From the NCBI RefSeq assembly GCF_013410035.1, contig NZ_JACCBW010000004.1:267704-331703 (forward strand): 64,000 bases of DNA. The letters run 5' to 3'. This document shows, piece after piece, positions 28,349 through 36,650 of the stretch; within the stretch, counting starts at the first letter, position 1, and every line of letters begins with the position of its first letter. The notes under the pieces were generated by a model. The model was given only the letters and a program-made list of their open reading frames with translations. It did no database searches and had not been told where the DNA came from. Made by a program: the position numbers and the translations under genes. Source of the stretch: Nocardioides cavernae (lineage in GTDB: Bacteria; Actinomycetota; Actinomycetes; Propionibacteriales; Nocardioidaceae).

Positions 28349-28446
28349 CACCAGGTCCCTGCCCGCTCCCTGCGATGGGAAAGGCCCTCTGCGGCCGGGG
28401 AAGTGCCCCAGATGGCCTCGCGAGGGAGCGGGCTCGAGACCTGGTG
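28349..28446 (-). ncRNA. Structured leader RNA, candidate mraW motif
   Basis: About 98 nt on the minus strand between mraZ and the 52-residue gene. The outer helix pairs CACCAGGTC (28349-28357) with GACCTGGTG (28438-28446), 9 perfect pairs. After an internal loop of 4 and 5 nt, CCCGCTCCCT (28362-28371) pairs with AGGGAGCGGG (28423-28432), 10 perfect pairs. Inside are further short stems, including GGGG/CCCC around aagtg and GGCC pairs. Position and architecture fit the mraW RNA motif described upstream of mraW (rsmH) in Actinobacteria; the identification is from memory. Confidence 0.65.
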
Positions 28447-28513
28447 ATGCGGGTCGCGGTGTCAGCTGTGCTGTTGTCGGGTGGAGCTGGGTGGAGCGGG
28501 GTGGTGCGGGTCC

Positions 28514-28942
28514 TCAGATGCCCGGGAAGACCTCGTCGCTGAGCTCGGAGAACTTCTGCTCCTGCTCCTCGGAGTAGGTCGCCCACGCGGTGGGGTCCCA
28601 GATCTCGATCCGGTTCATCGACCCGATGACCACGCACTCCTTGCGGAGCGACGCGTACTCCCGCAGCGGTGCCGGGATGTTGATGCGTCCCTGCTTGTCC
28701 GGCACCTCCTGGCTGGCGGCGGCGAACAGCATGCGGACGTAGTCACGGGTGTTCTTCTGCGTGACCGGCGCCTCGCGGAGCCGGTCGGTGAGCTTCCCGA
28801 AGTCCTCCAGCGACCAGACGGTGAGGCAGCGCTCCTGCCCCCTGGTCACCACGAGTCCCTCCGTCAGCTCGTCCCTGAACTTGGCCGGGAGGAAGAGGCG
28901 GCCCTTCTCGTCGAGCTTGGGCGTGTAGGTGCCGAAGAACAT
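28514..28942 (-). CDS. mraZ: Transcriptional regulator MraZ
   Basis: First gene of the dcw cluster; an AbrB-fold protein that binds repeats in its own promoter. It has 142 residues with two MraZ domains: MFFGTYTPKLDEKGRLFLP at the N-terminus and VPDKQGRINIPAPLREYA in the second half (DxxGR-type motifs in both). The ATG at 28942 is preceded by a G-rich ribosome site and gives the standard MFFG start. Confidence 0.97.
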   Translation of the reverse strand: MFFGTYTPKLDEKGRLFLPAKFRDELTEGLVVTRGQERCLTVWSLEDFGKLTDRLREAPVTQKNTRDYVRMLFAAASQEVPDKQGRINIPAPLREYASLRKECVVIGSMNRIEIWDPTAWATYSEEQEQKFSELSDEVFPGI

Positions 28943-28982
28943 CCGGCACCCCCCTTGCTCGGCGGGAAAGTTCGACCCTGTC

Positions 28983-29018
28983 CCCCACTTCGCCCCACAG
29001 TACGCCACTTTGCTCCAC
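28983..29018 (-). promoter_or_regulatory. MraZ operator: four GTGGNG repeats at 10-bp spacing
   Basis: On the minus strand, GTGGAG (29013-29018), GTGGCG (29003-29008), GTGGGG (28993-28998) and GTGGGG (28983-28988) occur at exact 10-bp intervals, so all face the same side of the helix. Tandem repeats upstream of mraZ are the known MraZ binding pattern. They cover the spacer and -10 of the promoter, fitting autorepression of the dcw operon. Confidence 0.8.
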
Positions 29019-29024
29019 CGTCAA
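28997..29024 (-). promoter_or_regulatory. mraZ (dcw) promoter
   Basis: TTGACG (29019-29024) and TACTGT (28997-29002) on the minus strand, 16-nt spacer. The predicted transcription start is near 28990, about 48 nt upstream of the mraZ ATG. The spacer and -10 lie within the MraZ repeats. Confidence 0.65.
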
Positions 29025-29304
29025 CCAGAAACCGGGTGTTTCGAGCGTGAATTTCGTGCCGCCGGGTCCAGCCGGGCCCGGGCCGACCCGGCCCGGTTCC
29101 AGGCGCGACACCCGCCCGGTCACGCTCGGAGCACGCTCAGGAGCGGCCGGGTGGGGCGCCGGTGGGGAGGAGTGGCGACCGGAGGTGGAGGGACGTGGGG
29201 GAACAGGAGGACGAGGTGGCCCCCGGGGCGTAGGCGGCGGGTATGTTGCGCGCACCACATACGGTGGTCAGCGGCGACGCGACGCACGAGGGGACGGAAC
29301 GAAC

Positions 29305-30285
29305 GTGACGACTGGGCTTTCCGGGCAGGCGCCCGACCTGGACACCGTGCGACGGGTGACCGGCGCGGTTCGTCAGAACATCGAGCGCGTGATCGCCGGC
29401 AAGCCCGACGTCGTCAACGCCGCCCTCGTGGTGCTGCTCGCCGAGGGCCACCTCCTCATCGAGGACGTGCCGGGCGTCGGCAAGACGCAGCTCAGCAAGG
29501 CGCTCGCCCGCAGCATCGACTCGTCGGTGCGGCGCATCCAGTTCACCCCGGACCTGCTGCCCTCCGACGTCACCGGCGTGTCGATCTTCAACCAGGACAC
29601 CCGCGAGTTCGAGTTCCGCCCCGGCGGCGTCTTCGCCAACATCGTCGTCGGCGACGAGATCAACCGCGCCTCCCCCAAGACTCAGTCCGCGCTCCTCGAG
29701 TGCATGGAGGAGCGCCAGGTCACCGTCGACAACGCGACCTACCAGCTCGAGAAGCCGTTCATGGTGATCGCCACCCAGAACCCGATCGAGATGGAGGGGA
29801 CGTACGCCCTCCCGGAGGCGCAGCGCGACCGCTTCATGGCGCGCGTGTCGGTCGGCTACCCGGTCGAGTCCGCGGAGATCGCGATGCTCGAGGGCCACAC
29901 CGCCCACAACCCGCTCGACGACCTCGAGCCGGTGACCGACGCGGGCGAGATCCGCAAGGTAATCGAGATCGTCGGCCGCGTGCACGTCTCGTCCGCGGTC
30001 CACCGCTACGCCGTGGCGCTCACCACCGCCACCCGCACCAGCGGCGACCTCCACCTCGGCGCCTCGCCCCGCGCGACGCTCCACCTGGTGCGGGCCGCGA
30101 AGGCGGTGGCCGCGACCCAGGGTCGCGACTACGTCCTGCCCGACGACATCCACGGCATCACCTCGCCGGTGCTCGCGCACCGGCTGCTGCCCAACGTCGA
30201 GGCGACGATGAGCGGCCGCACGACCGCCACGATCCTGTCGGGGATCGTGGAGTCGGTCCCCGTCCCCGACGCCCGCCGTGCGTGA
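29305..30285 (+). CDS. MoxR-type AAA+ ATPase
   Basis: MoxR-family chaperone-like ATPase, 326 residues. Walker A is GVGKTQL in EDVPGVGKTQLSKALA, Walker B is VVGDEINRASPKTQSALLE, and TQNPIEMEGTYALPEAQRDRF contains sensor and arginine-finger residues. It is followed by overlapping DUF58 and transglutaminase genes, the usual MoxR set of unknown detailed role, thought to mature a metal- or envelope-linked target. The GTG at 29305 follows GGGACGG; longer in-frame extensions upstream have Gly/Arg-rich composition unlike the family. Confidence 0.95.
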   Translation: MTTGLSGQAPDLDTVRRVTGAVRQNIERVIAGKPDVVNAALVVLLAEGHLLIEDVPGVGKTQLSKALARSIDSSVRRIQFTPDLLPSDVTGVSIFNQDTREFEFRPGGVFANIVVGDEINRASPKTQSALLECMEERQVTVDNATYQLEKPFMVIATQNPIEMEGTYALPEAQRDRFMARVSVGYPVESAEIAMLEGHTAHNPLDDLEPVTDAGEIRKVIEIVGRVHVSSAVHRYAVALTTATRTSGDLHLGASPRATLHLVRAAKAVAATQGRDYVLPDDIHGITSPVLAHRLLPNVEATMSGRTTATILSGIVESVPVPDARRA

Positions 30286-31546
30286 GGCACTCGCCGCACT
30301 GACCGTCCGCGGGCGGGCGTTCCTCGCTGCCGGCATCACGACGGTCGTCGCCGCGATCGTGGTGGGCCACTCCTCCGTGGTCCGCATCGGCGTCCTGGTG
30401 GCCGTCCTCCCGCTGCTGACCGCGTGGTGGGTGGGGCGTTCGCGCTACCGCCTCTCGCTCGTGCGCAGCGTCTCCCCCCAGCTCGTCGTCGCCGGGCAGC
30501 CCTCGACGGTCGAGCTGACCGTCTCCAACGACTCGCGCACGCCGACCGGCGTGCTGCTGCTCGAGGAGCGGCTCCCCTACGTGCTCGGCACCCGTCCCCG
30601 CTTCGTGCTCGAGGGGCTGGGGCACGGCTGGCGTCGGCACGCGACCTACCAGGTGCGCTCGGAGCTGCGCGGCCAGTTCGACATCGGGCCGATGTCGGTG
30701 CGGGTCACCGACCCCTTCGGCCTCGTCGAGCTCGGCCGCACCTTCCACGCCACGACACGGCTGACCGTGACCCCGCGCACCATCCCGCTGCCGAACATCC
30801 CGCTCGGCGGCGCGTGGACCGGGTCGGGCGACAACCGCCCGCGGGCGTTCGCCATGGGCAGCGCCGAGGACGTCACCGTCCGGGAGTACCGCCGCGGCGA
30901 CGACCTGCGCCGCGTGCACTGGCGCAGCTCGGCCCGCGTCGGCGAGCTGATGGTGCGGCGCGAGGAGCAGCCCTGGCAGTCCCGGGCGACCGTGTTCCTC
31001 GACAACCGGGGCACCTCGCACCGGGGGCAGGGCGCGGCCAGCTCGCTGGAGGGAGCCGTGTCGGCTGCCGCCTCCGTCGCGATCCACCTCGCCCACCACG
31101 GCTACACCGTCCGCCTGGTCACCGCCTCGGGCGACAGCCGCGAGACCGAGTGGCACTCCCACACCGCCGCGGCGAGCACCATCCCGCTGCTCGAGGCGCT
31201 CGCCGTCGTCCAGCTCGACCACGCGCCGGCCCCCGACACCCAGTGGCTCGCCGAGCCCGGTCACGGCGGCCTGACGATCGGCGTCTTCGGCGCCCTCACC
31301 GAGGGCGACCAGCCCTTCCTGCGACGCCTCCAGCACCACGCGTCGTCGAGCCTCGCGATCGCGCTCGACGTCGACGGCTGGGCACCGCACCTGCCGGTGC
31401 AGCCGGGCCCGGGCGCCTCGACCCACCTCACCTCGAGCGGGTGGCGGTCGGTGACCCTCGGGCCCCGCGACCGGCTCGACACCGCCTGGCAGGAGCTCGG
31501 CCTCCAGCAGAGCCGCGCGACGGCCTCCGCGGGAGCAGCGCGATGA
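30278..31546 (+). CDS. DUF58 membrane protein (MoxR partner)
   Basis: A 422-residue protein with two N-terminal helices (about 10-50), a beta-rich region with LTVSNDSRTPTGVLLLEE, and the DUF58 core motif REYRRGDDLRRVHWRSSAR, which leads into a von Willebrand A-like C-terminal half. Family members accompany MoxR ATPases and are proposed to be their membrane-bound clients or partners. It overlaps moxR by 8 nt and the transglutaminase gene by 4 nt. Confidence 0.92.
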   Translation: MREALAALTVRGRAFLAAGITTVVAAIVVGHSSVVRIGVLVAVLPLLTAWWVGRSRYRLSLVRSVSPQLVVAGQPSTVELTVSNDSRTPTGVLLLEERLPYVLGTRPRFVLEGLGHGWRRHATYQVRSELRGQFDIGPMSVRVTDPFGLVELGRTFHATTRLTVTPRTIPLPNIPLGGAWTGSGDNRPRAFAMGSAEDVTVREYRRGDDLRRVHWRSSARVGELMVRREEQPWQSRATVFLDNRGTSHRGQGAASSLEGAVSAAASVAIHLAHHGYTVRLVTASGDSRETEWHSHTAAASTIPLLEALAVVQLDHAPAPDTQWLAEPGHGGLTIGVFGALTEGDQPFLRRLQHHASSSLAIALDVDGWAPHLPVQPGPGASTHLTSSGWRSVTLGPRDRLDTAWQELGLQQSRATASAGAAR

Positions 31547-33912
31547 GGACCGCGTGGAGCACGCTCCCCCACCAGCTGCGGATCGCGGGCATCGCGCTGC
31601 TCGCGTCGTGGGCGACCGTCCTGTCGTGGCGCGTGCTCACCGACGGGTTCGCCGAGGTCGCCATCCCGCTGCTGATGATCGGGGTCGTGGTCGCCGGCAC
31701 GGGCGCCCTGGGACGCTGGAGCCGCCTGCCGCTTCCCGGGATCATCGCCGGCCAGCTCGTGATCGGCGCGCTCCTGGTGCTCGGCACCACCACCGGATCC
31801 CCGATCCCCACGCCCGGCAACGTCGACCTCTTCCTCGCGGCCCTGGACGCCGCGCTCGAGACCTCGCGCAACTACGCCGCCCCGATCCAGCTCGGCGTAC
31901 CTCCCGTGTACCCGCTGCTCCTGCTGGGCGGCGGCCTGGTCGTGCTCGCGGTCGACGTGGTCGCGTGCAGCCTGCGCCGCGCCCCGGTCGCCGGGCTCGT
32001 GCTGCTGGCGGCGTACACCCTGCCCGTCGCCGTCACCGGCGACGCGGTGTCGTGGTGGCTCTTCATCGTCGTCGCCGCCCTCTTCCTGACGCTGGTCTTC
32101 ATCCAGCACAGCGACCACGTCGCGAGCTGGGGTCGCGCGCCCGAGGGCGAGAAGGGCTCGTTCTCGGTGCGCACCGGTGCCATCGGCAACACGGCGCTCG
32201 CGCTCGGCACGGCGTCGATCGCGCTCGCCGTCGTCGTCCCCGCGGCGGTGCCGACGATGAGCATGAGCGTCTTCGAGGGCAACGGCCCGGGGACCCGCGA
32301 GGTCGAGGTCAAGGACCCGATGGTCGACCTGCGGCGCGACCTGCGGCGCGGTGCGGACGTGCCGCTGCTGTGGGTGACCACGCCCGGCCCCAAGCCGACC
32401 TACCTGCGCATCTCGGTCCTGTCCCGCTTCAGCGGCCAGGAGTGGACGCCGGGCGACCGTGAGATCCCGGAGACGCAGGCGGCCACGGGCGCACTGCCCA
32501 CGCTCGACGGCGTCGGCGTGGACGTGGACCGCCGCGAGTTCAAGTACGACGTGCGCGTCGGCCCCGACTTCGCGTCGGCCTGGCTCCCGATCGCCCCCCA
32601 GACCACGCGGATCGCCGCCAGCACCGACTGGCGCTACGACGTCAACACCCGCGACGTGATCTCCGCGCAGGACGACGTGACGACGGCCGGGATGACGTAC
32701 GACTTCACGGGCGTCCAGCTGGACTACGACGCCGACTCCATGAACTCCGCCGTCTCCGGCGCGGGCTCCGTGGCGGGCATCTTCACCGAGGTGCCGCCCT
32801 CGTTGAACAACGAGATCCGCCGCATCGCCGCGGACGTCACGGCAGACGCGCCGACGCGCTTCCAGAAGGCGCAGGTCCTGCAGAAGTGGTTCCGCGAGGA
32901 CGGCGGCTTCCGCTACGACGTCGACGAGGTGCCGTCGGCAGGCGACGGGAGCGCCGACCTGCTGGCGTTCCTCAACGACCGTGTCGGCTACTGCGAGCAG
33001 TTCGCTGCGTCCATGGCGATCATGGCCCGCGTCCTCGGCATCCCGAGCCGGGTCGCCGTCGGCTTCCTCGAGCCCGAGCGCGCCACCAACGGCTCGTGGG
33101 AGTTCTCCTCCCACGACCTGCACGCCTGGCCCGAGCTCTACTTCCCCGGCTCCGGCTGGGTGAAGTTCGAGCCCACCCCGCAGACGCGCGGGACCGTCGC
33201 CCCCGCCTACAGCGAGACCGAGTTCGAGGCCGTCCCCGAGACGCCGACGCCGAGCGCGAGCCGGTCGACCGAGCTGCTGCCCGAGCGCGGTGAGACCGCG
33301 GACGCCGAGGCAAGTGCCGCTGACGAGGAGACCTCCTCGATCCCGTGGGTCCCCGTCCTCGCCGGCCTCCTCGGCCTCGCCGTGGTGGTCCTGCTGCTGC
33401 TCACGCCGCGACTCGTGCGCGCTGCGCGGCGGCGCCGGCACCTCGCCGGTGGGATCGAGGACCTCTGGCTGGAGCTCCGCGACACCGCCCGCGACCTGGG
33501 GCACGCCTGGCCGGTCGGCCGTTCGCCGCGTCGCGCCGGCGACTGGCTCGCGACGCTCCTCGCCGCCCCGGTCTCCGGCAGCGACCGGCCCGACCGCCCG
33601 CGCCGCGGGCGTGACCAGGCGCCGGAGGCGGCCGAGGCGCTCGACAGGCTCGTCCTCGCCCTCGAGCGCAGCAGGTACGCCCGCGACCCCGAGTCCTTCA
33701 CCGCCGACCGCTTCGTCGGCGACCTCGAGCTCGTCGAGAAGTCGCTCGCCGCCGGCGTCACCCCGCGCGAGGTGCGCCGCGCAGCCTGGTGGCCCGCGTC
33801 GGTCGCAGGCGGTCGGCGCCTCCCCCGGCGTACGCGCACCCGTGCCGAGCGGGGGCCCACGTCCACGCCGGACCGCGAGAGCACCCGGACGGTCGACGAG
33901 CTGGTCGGCTGA
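31543..33912 (+). CDS. Transglutaminase-domain membrane protein (TgpA-like)
   Basis: A 789-residue protein: N-terminal membrane block with about six helices (about 12-240), an extracytoplasmic region with a transglutaminase core, one further helix near 600-620 and a cytoplasmic DUF4129-like tail. The core has the nucleophile C484 in VGYCEQFAASMA and H527 in DLHAWPEL; the third catalytic position falls in VKFEPTP, with Glu in place of the usual Asp. The start ATG overlaps the DUF58 stop as ATGA. Substrate unknown; an envelope role is inferred. Confidence 0.93.
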   Translation: MRTAWSTLPHQLRIAGIALLASWATVLSWRVLTDGFAEVAIPLLMIGVVVAGTGALGRWSRLPLPGIIAGQLVIGALLVLGTTTGSPIPTPGNVDLFLAALDAALETSRNYAAPIQLGVPPVYPLLLLGGGLVVLAVDVVACSLRRAPVAGLVLLAAYTLPVAVTGDAVSWWLFIVVAALFLTLVFIQHSDHVASWGRAPEGEKGSFSVRTGAIGNTALALGTASIALAVVVPAAVPTMSMSVFEGNGPGTREVEVKDPMVDLRRDLRRGADVPLLWVTTPGPKPTYLRISVLSRFSGQEWTPGDREIPETQAATGALPTLDGVGVDVDRREFKYDVRVGPDFASAWLPIAPQTTRIAASTDWRYDVNTRDVISAQDDVTTAGMTYDFTGVQLDYDADSMNSAVSGAGSVAGIFTEVPPSLNNEIRRIAADVTADAPTRFQKAQVLQKWFREDGGFRYDVDEVPSAGDGSADLLAFLNDRVGYCEQFAASMAIMARVLGIPSRVAVGFLEPERATNGSWEFSSHDLHAWPELYFPGSGWVKFEPTPQTRGTVAPAYSETEFEAVPETPTPSASRSTELLPERGETADAEASAADEETSSIPWVPVLAGLLGLAVVVLLLLTPRLVRAARRRRHLAGGIEDLWLELRDTARDLGHAWPVGRSPRRAGDWLATLLAAPVSGSDRPDRPRRGRDQAPEAAEALDRLVLALERSRYARDPESFTADRFVGDLELVEKSLAAGVTPREVRRAAWWPASVAGGRRLPRRTRTRAERGPTSTPDRESTRTVDELVG

Positions 33913-33944
33913 CGCTCGTCGGTCCGTCTCGGCGGCCAGTCAGT

Positions 33945-33978
33945 TGCCACACGCGGCAGGTGTCGGGATCGCGTGGCA
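33945..33978 (+). terminator. Stem-loop after the transglutaminase gene
   Basis: TGCCA..CGCG (33945-33955, with a 2-nt bulge) pairs with CGCGTGGCA (33970-33978). It starts 33 nt after the stop and precedes a second hairpin. There is no U run. Confidence 0.4.
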
Positions 33979-34003
33979 CGTCGAGCGGCAGCAGACGCAC
34001 GAC

Positions 34004-34027
34004 TGCCCGGTCCTGCAGGACCGGGCA
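34004..34027. terminator. Bidirectional terminator hairpin between convergent genes
   Basis: A perfect 10-bp stem (TGCCCGGTCC / GGACCGGGCA) with a TGCA loop, placed between the ends of the plus-strand transglutaminase gene and the minus-strand DUF3040 gene. GC-rich with no U run, as common in actinobacteria. Confidence 0.65.
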
Positions 34028-34079
34028 CGTGTGGTGAGCTGGAGCGTCAGCGGGGGATGAACCGAGGATCAGCCGTGGG

Positions 34080-34520
34080 TCACAGCCCGCGCTCGCGGCG
34101 GCGGCGCCACCGCTCCTCCATCCGCTCCATGAACGGAGCGCTGGAGCGCTGGCGGTTCGGGCGGTGGGGCCGACCACCGTCGACGACCCCGAAACCGGTG
34201 CGACCGGAGGCCCGCACCTTGGTCGAGGGCTGGTGGCCCGGGCTGCGGGCGGAGGTGACCGCGAGGATCGCGCCGCCCAGCATGACCACGAAGCCGAGGA
34301 CGCCGACGACCGTCTGGAGGACGGCGCTCAGGTCGAGCAGCACGGCCACGATCAGCAGCCCGATGCCCAGGACGAGGATCGCACCGCCGACGATCATCCG
34401 ACGACGTGCAGCACGCTGGAACGAGGTCCCGCGCAACGTGGAGGCGAGCTTCGGATCCTCTTCGACGAGGGCGCGCTCCATCTGCTCGAGCAGTCGCAGT
34501 TCTTCCTCGGAGAGCTCCAC
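34080..34520 (-). CDS. DUF3040 membrane protein
   Basis: A 146-residue actinobacterial DUF3040 protein. The N-terminus ELSEEELRLLEQMERAL..EDPKLASTLR is the family signature. Two adjacent helices follow (about 42-62 and 66-88), then an Arg-rich cytoplasmic tail. The GTG at 34520 has a strong AGGAGG ribosome site. Function unknown. It lies downstream of dinB, separated by 104 nt with a possible own promoter. Confidence 0.92.
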   Translation of the reverse strand: MELSEEELRLLEQMERALVEEDPKLASTLRGTSFQRAARRRMIVGGAILVLGIGLLIVAVLLDLSAVLQTVVGVLGFVVMLGGAILAVTSARSPGHQPSTKVRASGRTGFGVVDGGRPHRPNRQRSSAPFMERMEERWRRRRERGL

Positions 34521-34544
34521 GGTTCCTCCTCACCTTCTGGAGCA

Positions 34545-34550
34545 AGTCTA
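34545..34550 (-). promoter_or_regulatory. Possible -10 box of the DUF3040 gene
   Basis: TAGACT on the minus strand, 24 nt upstream of the GTG start and just upstream of its ribosome site. No clear -35. Confidence 0.35.
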
Positions 34551-34624
34551 GGCACGCTCCTGCCCCTACGGTAGGCGTCCCCAGAAAATTCCACCCCGGC
34601 GAGGCCGTCGGACGGCCCCCGGGT

Positions 34625-35806
34625 TCACACCAGGCTCGCCGGGCGGACCGCCGCGGCACCGAAGCGGCGGGTGGCGCGGTCGACCGCCCGGTCCGCCTCG
34701 GCCCACCCGTGCTCGGGCTCGCCGAGCACCAGCTGCCGCTGGACCGAGGAGCGCGGCACCAGCCCCTCGACGCGTACGCCCACCAGCCGCAGGCGGGCCC
34801 GCTGCAGGCCCAGCGCGTCGTAGAGCCGCGTGACCGCGCGGTGGATCTCCACCGTCACGTCGGTCGCCTCCGAGAGCGTGCGGGAGCGGGTGATCGTGGT
34901 GAAGTCGGCGAAGCGCACCGTCAGGGTGATCGTGCGGCCGGCGACCCCGGCCGAGCGCATCCGGCCGCCCACCCGCGCCGAGAGCCGGAGCAGCTCGCGG
35001 ACGATGAAGTCGCGGTCGTCGGTGTCGCGCGCGAACGTCTCGTTGGCGCCCATCGACTTGTCCGGCTCGTGCGGGCCGGCGCTGGGGGCGAGATCGCTGC
35101 GGTCCGTGCCCCAGGCGAGGTGGTGCAGCTCGCGACCGAGGTGCGCGCCGACCGCGCGCTGCAGGGTGCGCAGCGGGGTGTGGGCGACATCGCCGACCGT
35201 CATCAGACCGAAGCGGTGCAGCAGCGCCTGCGTCTTCTCCCCCACGCCGTAGAGCTCGCCCACGTCCAGCGGGTGCAGGAAGGACGTCACCTCGGCGGGC
35301 GGCACGACGATGACCCCGTCGGGCTTGGCGCGCCGGCTGGCGAGCTTGGCGACCGAGACCGTTGCGGCGACGCCCACCGAGCAGGTGATGCCCTGCTCGT
35401 CGTGGATCGTCGAGCGCAGCCGCTCGGCGATGTCGGGAGGATCGCCGAGGCGCCGGGTGGAGCCGCGGACGTCGAGGAAGGCCTCGTCGAGGGACATCGC
35501 CTCGACGATCGGGGTGACCTCGCGGAACGTCTCCATCACCGAGGCGGACACCGCGGTGAACAGCGCGTAGTCGGGCTCGAGCACCACGACCTGCGGGCAC
35601 ATCCGGCGTGCGCGGGTCATCGGCAGCGCGGAGCGCAGGCCGTGGCGGCGGGCGACGTAGTTGGCCGCGAGCACCACGCCGCGGCCGCTGCCACCGACCA
35701 CCACCGGCTGGTCGACGAGGTCGGGACGTTCGCGCAGCGCGACGGAGGCGTAGAACGCGTCCATGTCGACGTGCAGGATCGGCGTCGAGACGCCACCGCG
35801 GCTCAC
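34625..35806 (-). CDS. dinB: DNA polymerase IV (DinB, Y-family)
   Basis: Translesion polymerase, 393 residues. Catalytic carboxylates D14 (HVDMDAFYASV) and D107-E108 (SLDEAFLD), steric region KLASRRAKPDG, thumb HhH YGVGEKTQALLHRFG, and little-finger domain from about 250. It is a full DinB rather than the catalytically dead ImuB type. There is no clear C-terminal clamp-binding peptide. It lies 45 nt after the methyltransferase and downstream of dnaE2; no LexA box was seen directly before it. Confidence 0.95.
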   Translation of the reverse strand: MSRGGVSTPILHVDMDAFYASVALRERPDLVDQPVVVGGSGRGVVLAANYVARRHGLRSALPMTRARRMCPQVVVLEPDYALFTAVSASVMETFREVTPIVEAMSLDEAFLDVRGSTRRLGDPPDIAERLRSTIHDEQGITCSVGVAATVSVAKLASRRAKPDGVIVVPPAEVTSFLHPLDVGELYGVGEKTQALLHRFGLMTVGDVAHTPLRTLQRAVGAHLGRELHHLAWGTDRSDLAPSAGPHEPDKSMGANETFARDTDDRDFIVRELLRLSARVGGRMRSAGVAGRTITLTVRFADFTTITRSRTLSEATDVTVEIHRAVTRLYDALGLQRARLRLVGVRVEGLVPRSSVQRQLVLGEPEHGWAEADRAVDRATRRFGAAAVRPASLV

Positions 35807-35851
35807 CGGGCACCCGCAGCGGAGTCGGCGCGGCCAGCGGGGTCAGCGTGA

Positions 35852-36607
35852 TCAGCGGGTGGCGATGACGTGCAGCTGCGCGGCGAGGGGGAGGTACTCG
35901 GGGCGCGTCGCGACGGCACGCTCGAGCTCGACGAGCGCGGCGGTGGCGCCGGGCTCGAGGTCGAGCAGGCTGCCCGGCACGAGGTCGGCGAAGACGCGCA
36001 CCGCCTCGACGGTGCCCGGCCGCAGGCCGGCCGCGCCGAGGAGGGCGCACAGCTCGTCGTGGGTGAAGCGGTGGCCGCCGCGACCGGTGGCGCCGGACGC
36101 TCCGTCGCCGTCGAGCAGCTCGCGGGCCGCCTGGAAGTGGCCCGCCATGGCGCGGGCCACCACGGCCGCGTGGCGCTGGGCGACGAGCAGGCTGAGGTGG
36201 CCGCCCGGGCGCAGCACCCCGGCGATGGCGGCGAGGGACGCCGCCGGGTCGTCGACCATCTCCAGCACGCCGTGGCAGAGCACCAGGTCGGCCTGGTCGA
36301 CCAGCACCGACAGGTCGGCGAGGTCTCCCTGCTGACCGCTGACGCGGTCGGCGACGCCGCGCTCGCGAGCGCGCCGGTCCAGCGCGGCCAGGGCGTCCGG
36401 GCTCGGGTCGATGACCTGCACGGCGTGGCCGAGCTCGGCCAGCGACACGGCGAAGCCTCCGGTGCCGCCGCCGATGTCCACGATGCGCGCCTGCGGGGCC
36501 TCGGGCCCGGCACCGTCCAGCACCCGGCGTACGCCGTCCCACACCACGCCGGTGCGGACGGACTGGCGGCGCTCACTGGCAGAGGAGCTCGCGGACGGCT
36601 GGGCCAT
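35852..36607 (-). CDS. SAM-dependent methyltransferase (class I)
   Basis: A 251-residue Rossmann-fold methyltransferase. SAM motif I is IVDIGGGTGGFAVSLAELG (about 42-60), followed by QVIDPSPDAL, DLVLCHGVLEMVDDP and LRPGGHLSLLV. The CmoA/Ubi-type layout suggests a small-molecule or tRNA substrate, but this cannot be decided. It sits between dnaE2 and dinB but has its own -10 box 7 nt before the ATG, so it need not belong to the SOS operon. Confidence 0.88.
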   Translation of the reverse strand: MAQPSASSSASERRQSVRTGVVWDGVRRVLDGAGPEAPQARIVDIGGGTGGFAVSLAELGHAVQVIDPSPDALAALDRRARERGVADRVSGQQGDLADLSVLVDQADLVLCHGVLEMVDDPAASLAAIAGVLRPGGHLSLLVAQRHAAVVARAMAGHFQAARELLDGDGASGATGRGGHRFTHDELCALLGAAGLRPGTVEAVRVFADLVPGSLLDLEPGATAALVELERAVATRPEYLPLAAQLHVIATR

Positions 36608-36614
36608 GGGCGCA

Positions 36615-36620
36615 ACCCTA
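36615..36620 (-). promoter_or_regulatory. -10 box of the methyltransferase gene (leaderless)
   Basis: TAGGGT on the minus strand ends 7 nt before the ATG at 36607, so the transcript would begin at or next to the start codon. Confidence 0.6.
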
Positions 36621-36650
36621 GTGGCTGGGCGTCGGCCGTCCGGGGCCGTG

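Noticed and set aside
28070..28351. A 93-codon frame between rsmH and mraZ
   Set aside because: It overlaps the structured RNA region and the better-supported 52-residue frame; its composition (His/Arg/Gly-rich) is that of a shadow frame.
29055..29100. Runs of CCGGG/CCCGG inverted repeats upstream of moxR
   Set aside because: Several short GC palindromes can pair in many ways, with no single stable arrangement and no clear position relative to a promoter; likely composition.
29047..29304. Longer N-terminus for the MoxR protein
   Set aside because: The added 86 residues are Gly/Arg/Pro-rich and not part of the MoxR fold; a GTG with a ribosome site at 29305 fits better.
30424..31542. N-terminal extension of the transglutaminase frame through the DUF58 gene
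   Set aside because: The extension is Arg/Pro-rich and out of frame with DUF58. The ATG overlapping the DUF58 stop (31543) starts the real membrane domain.
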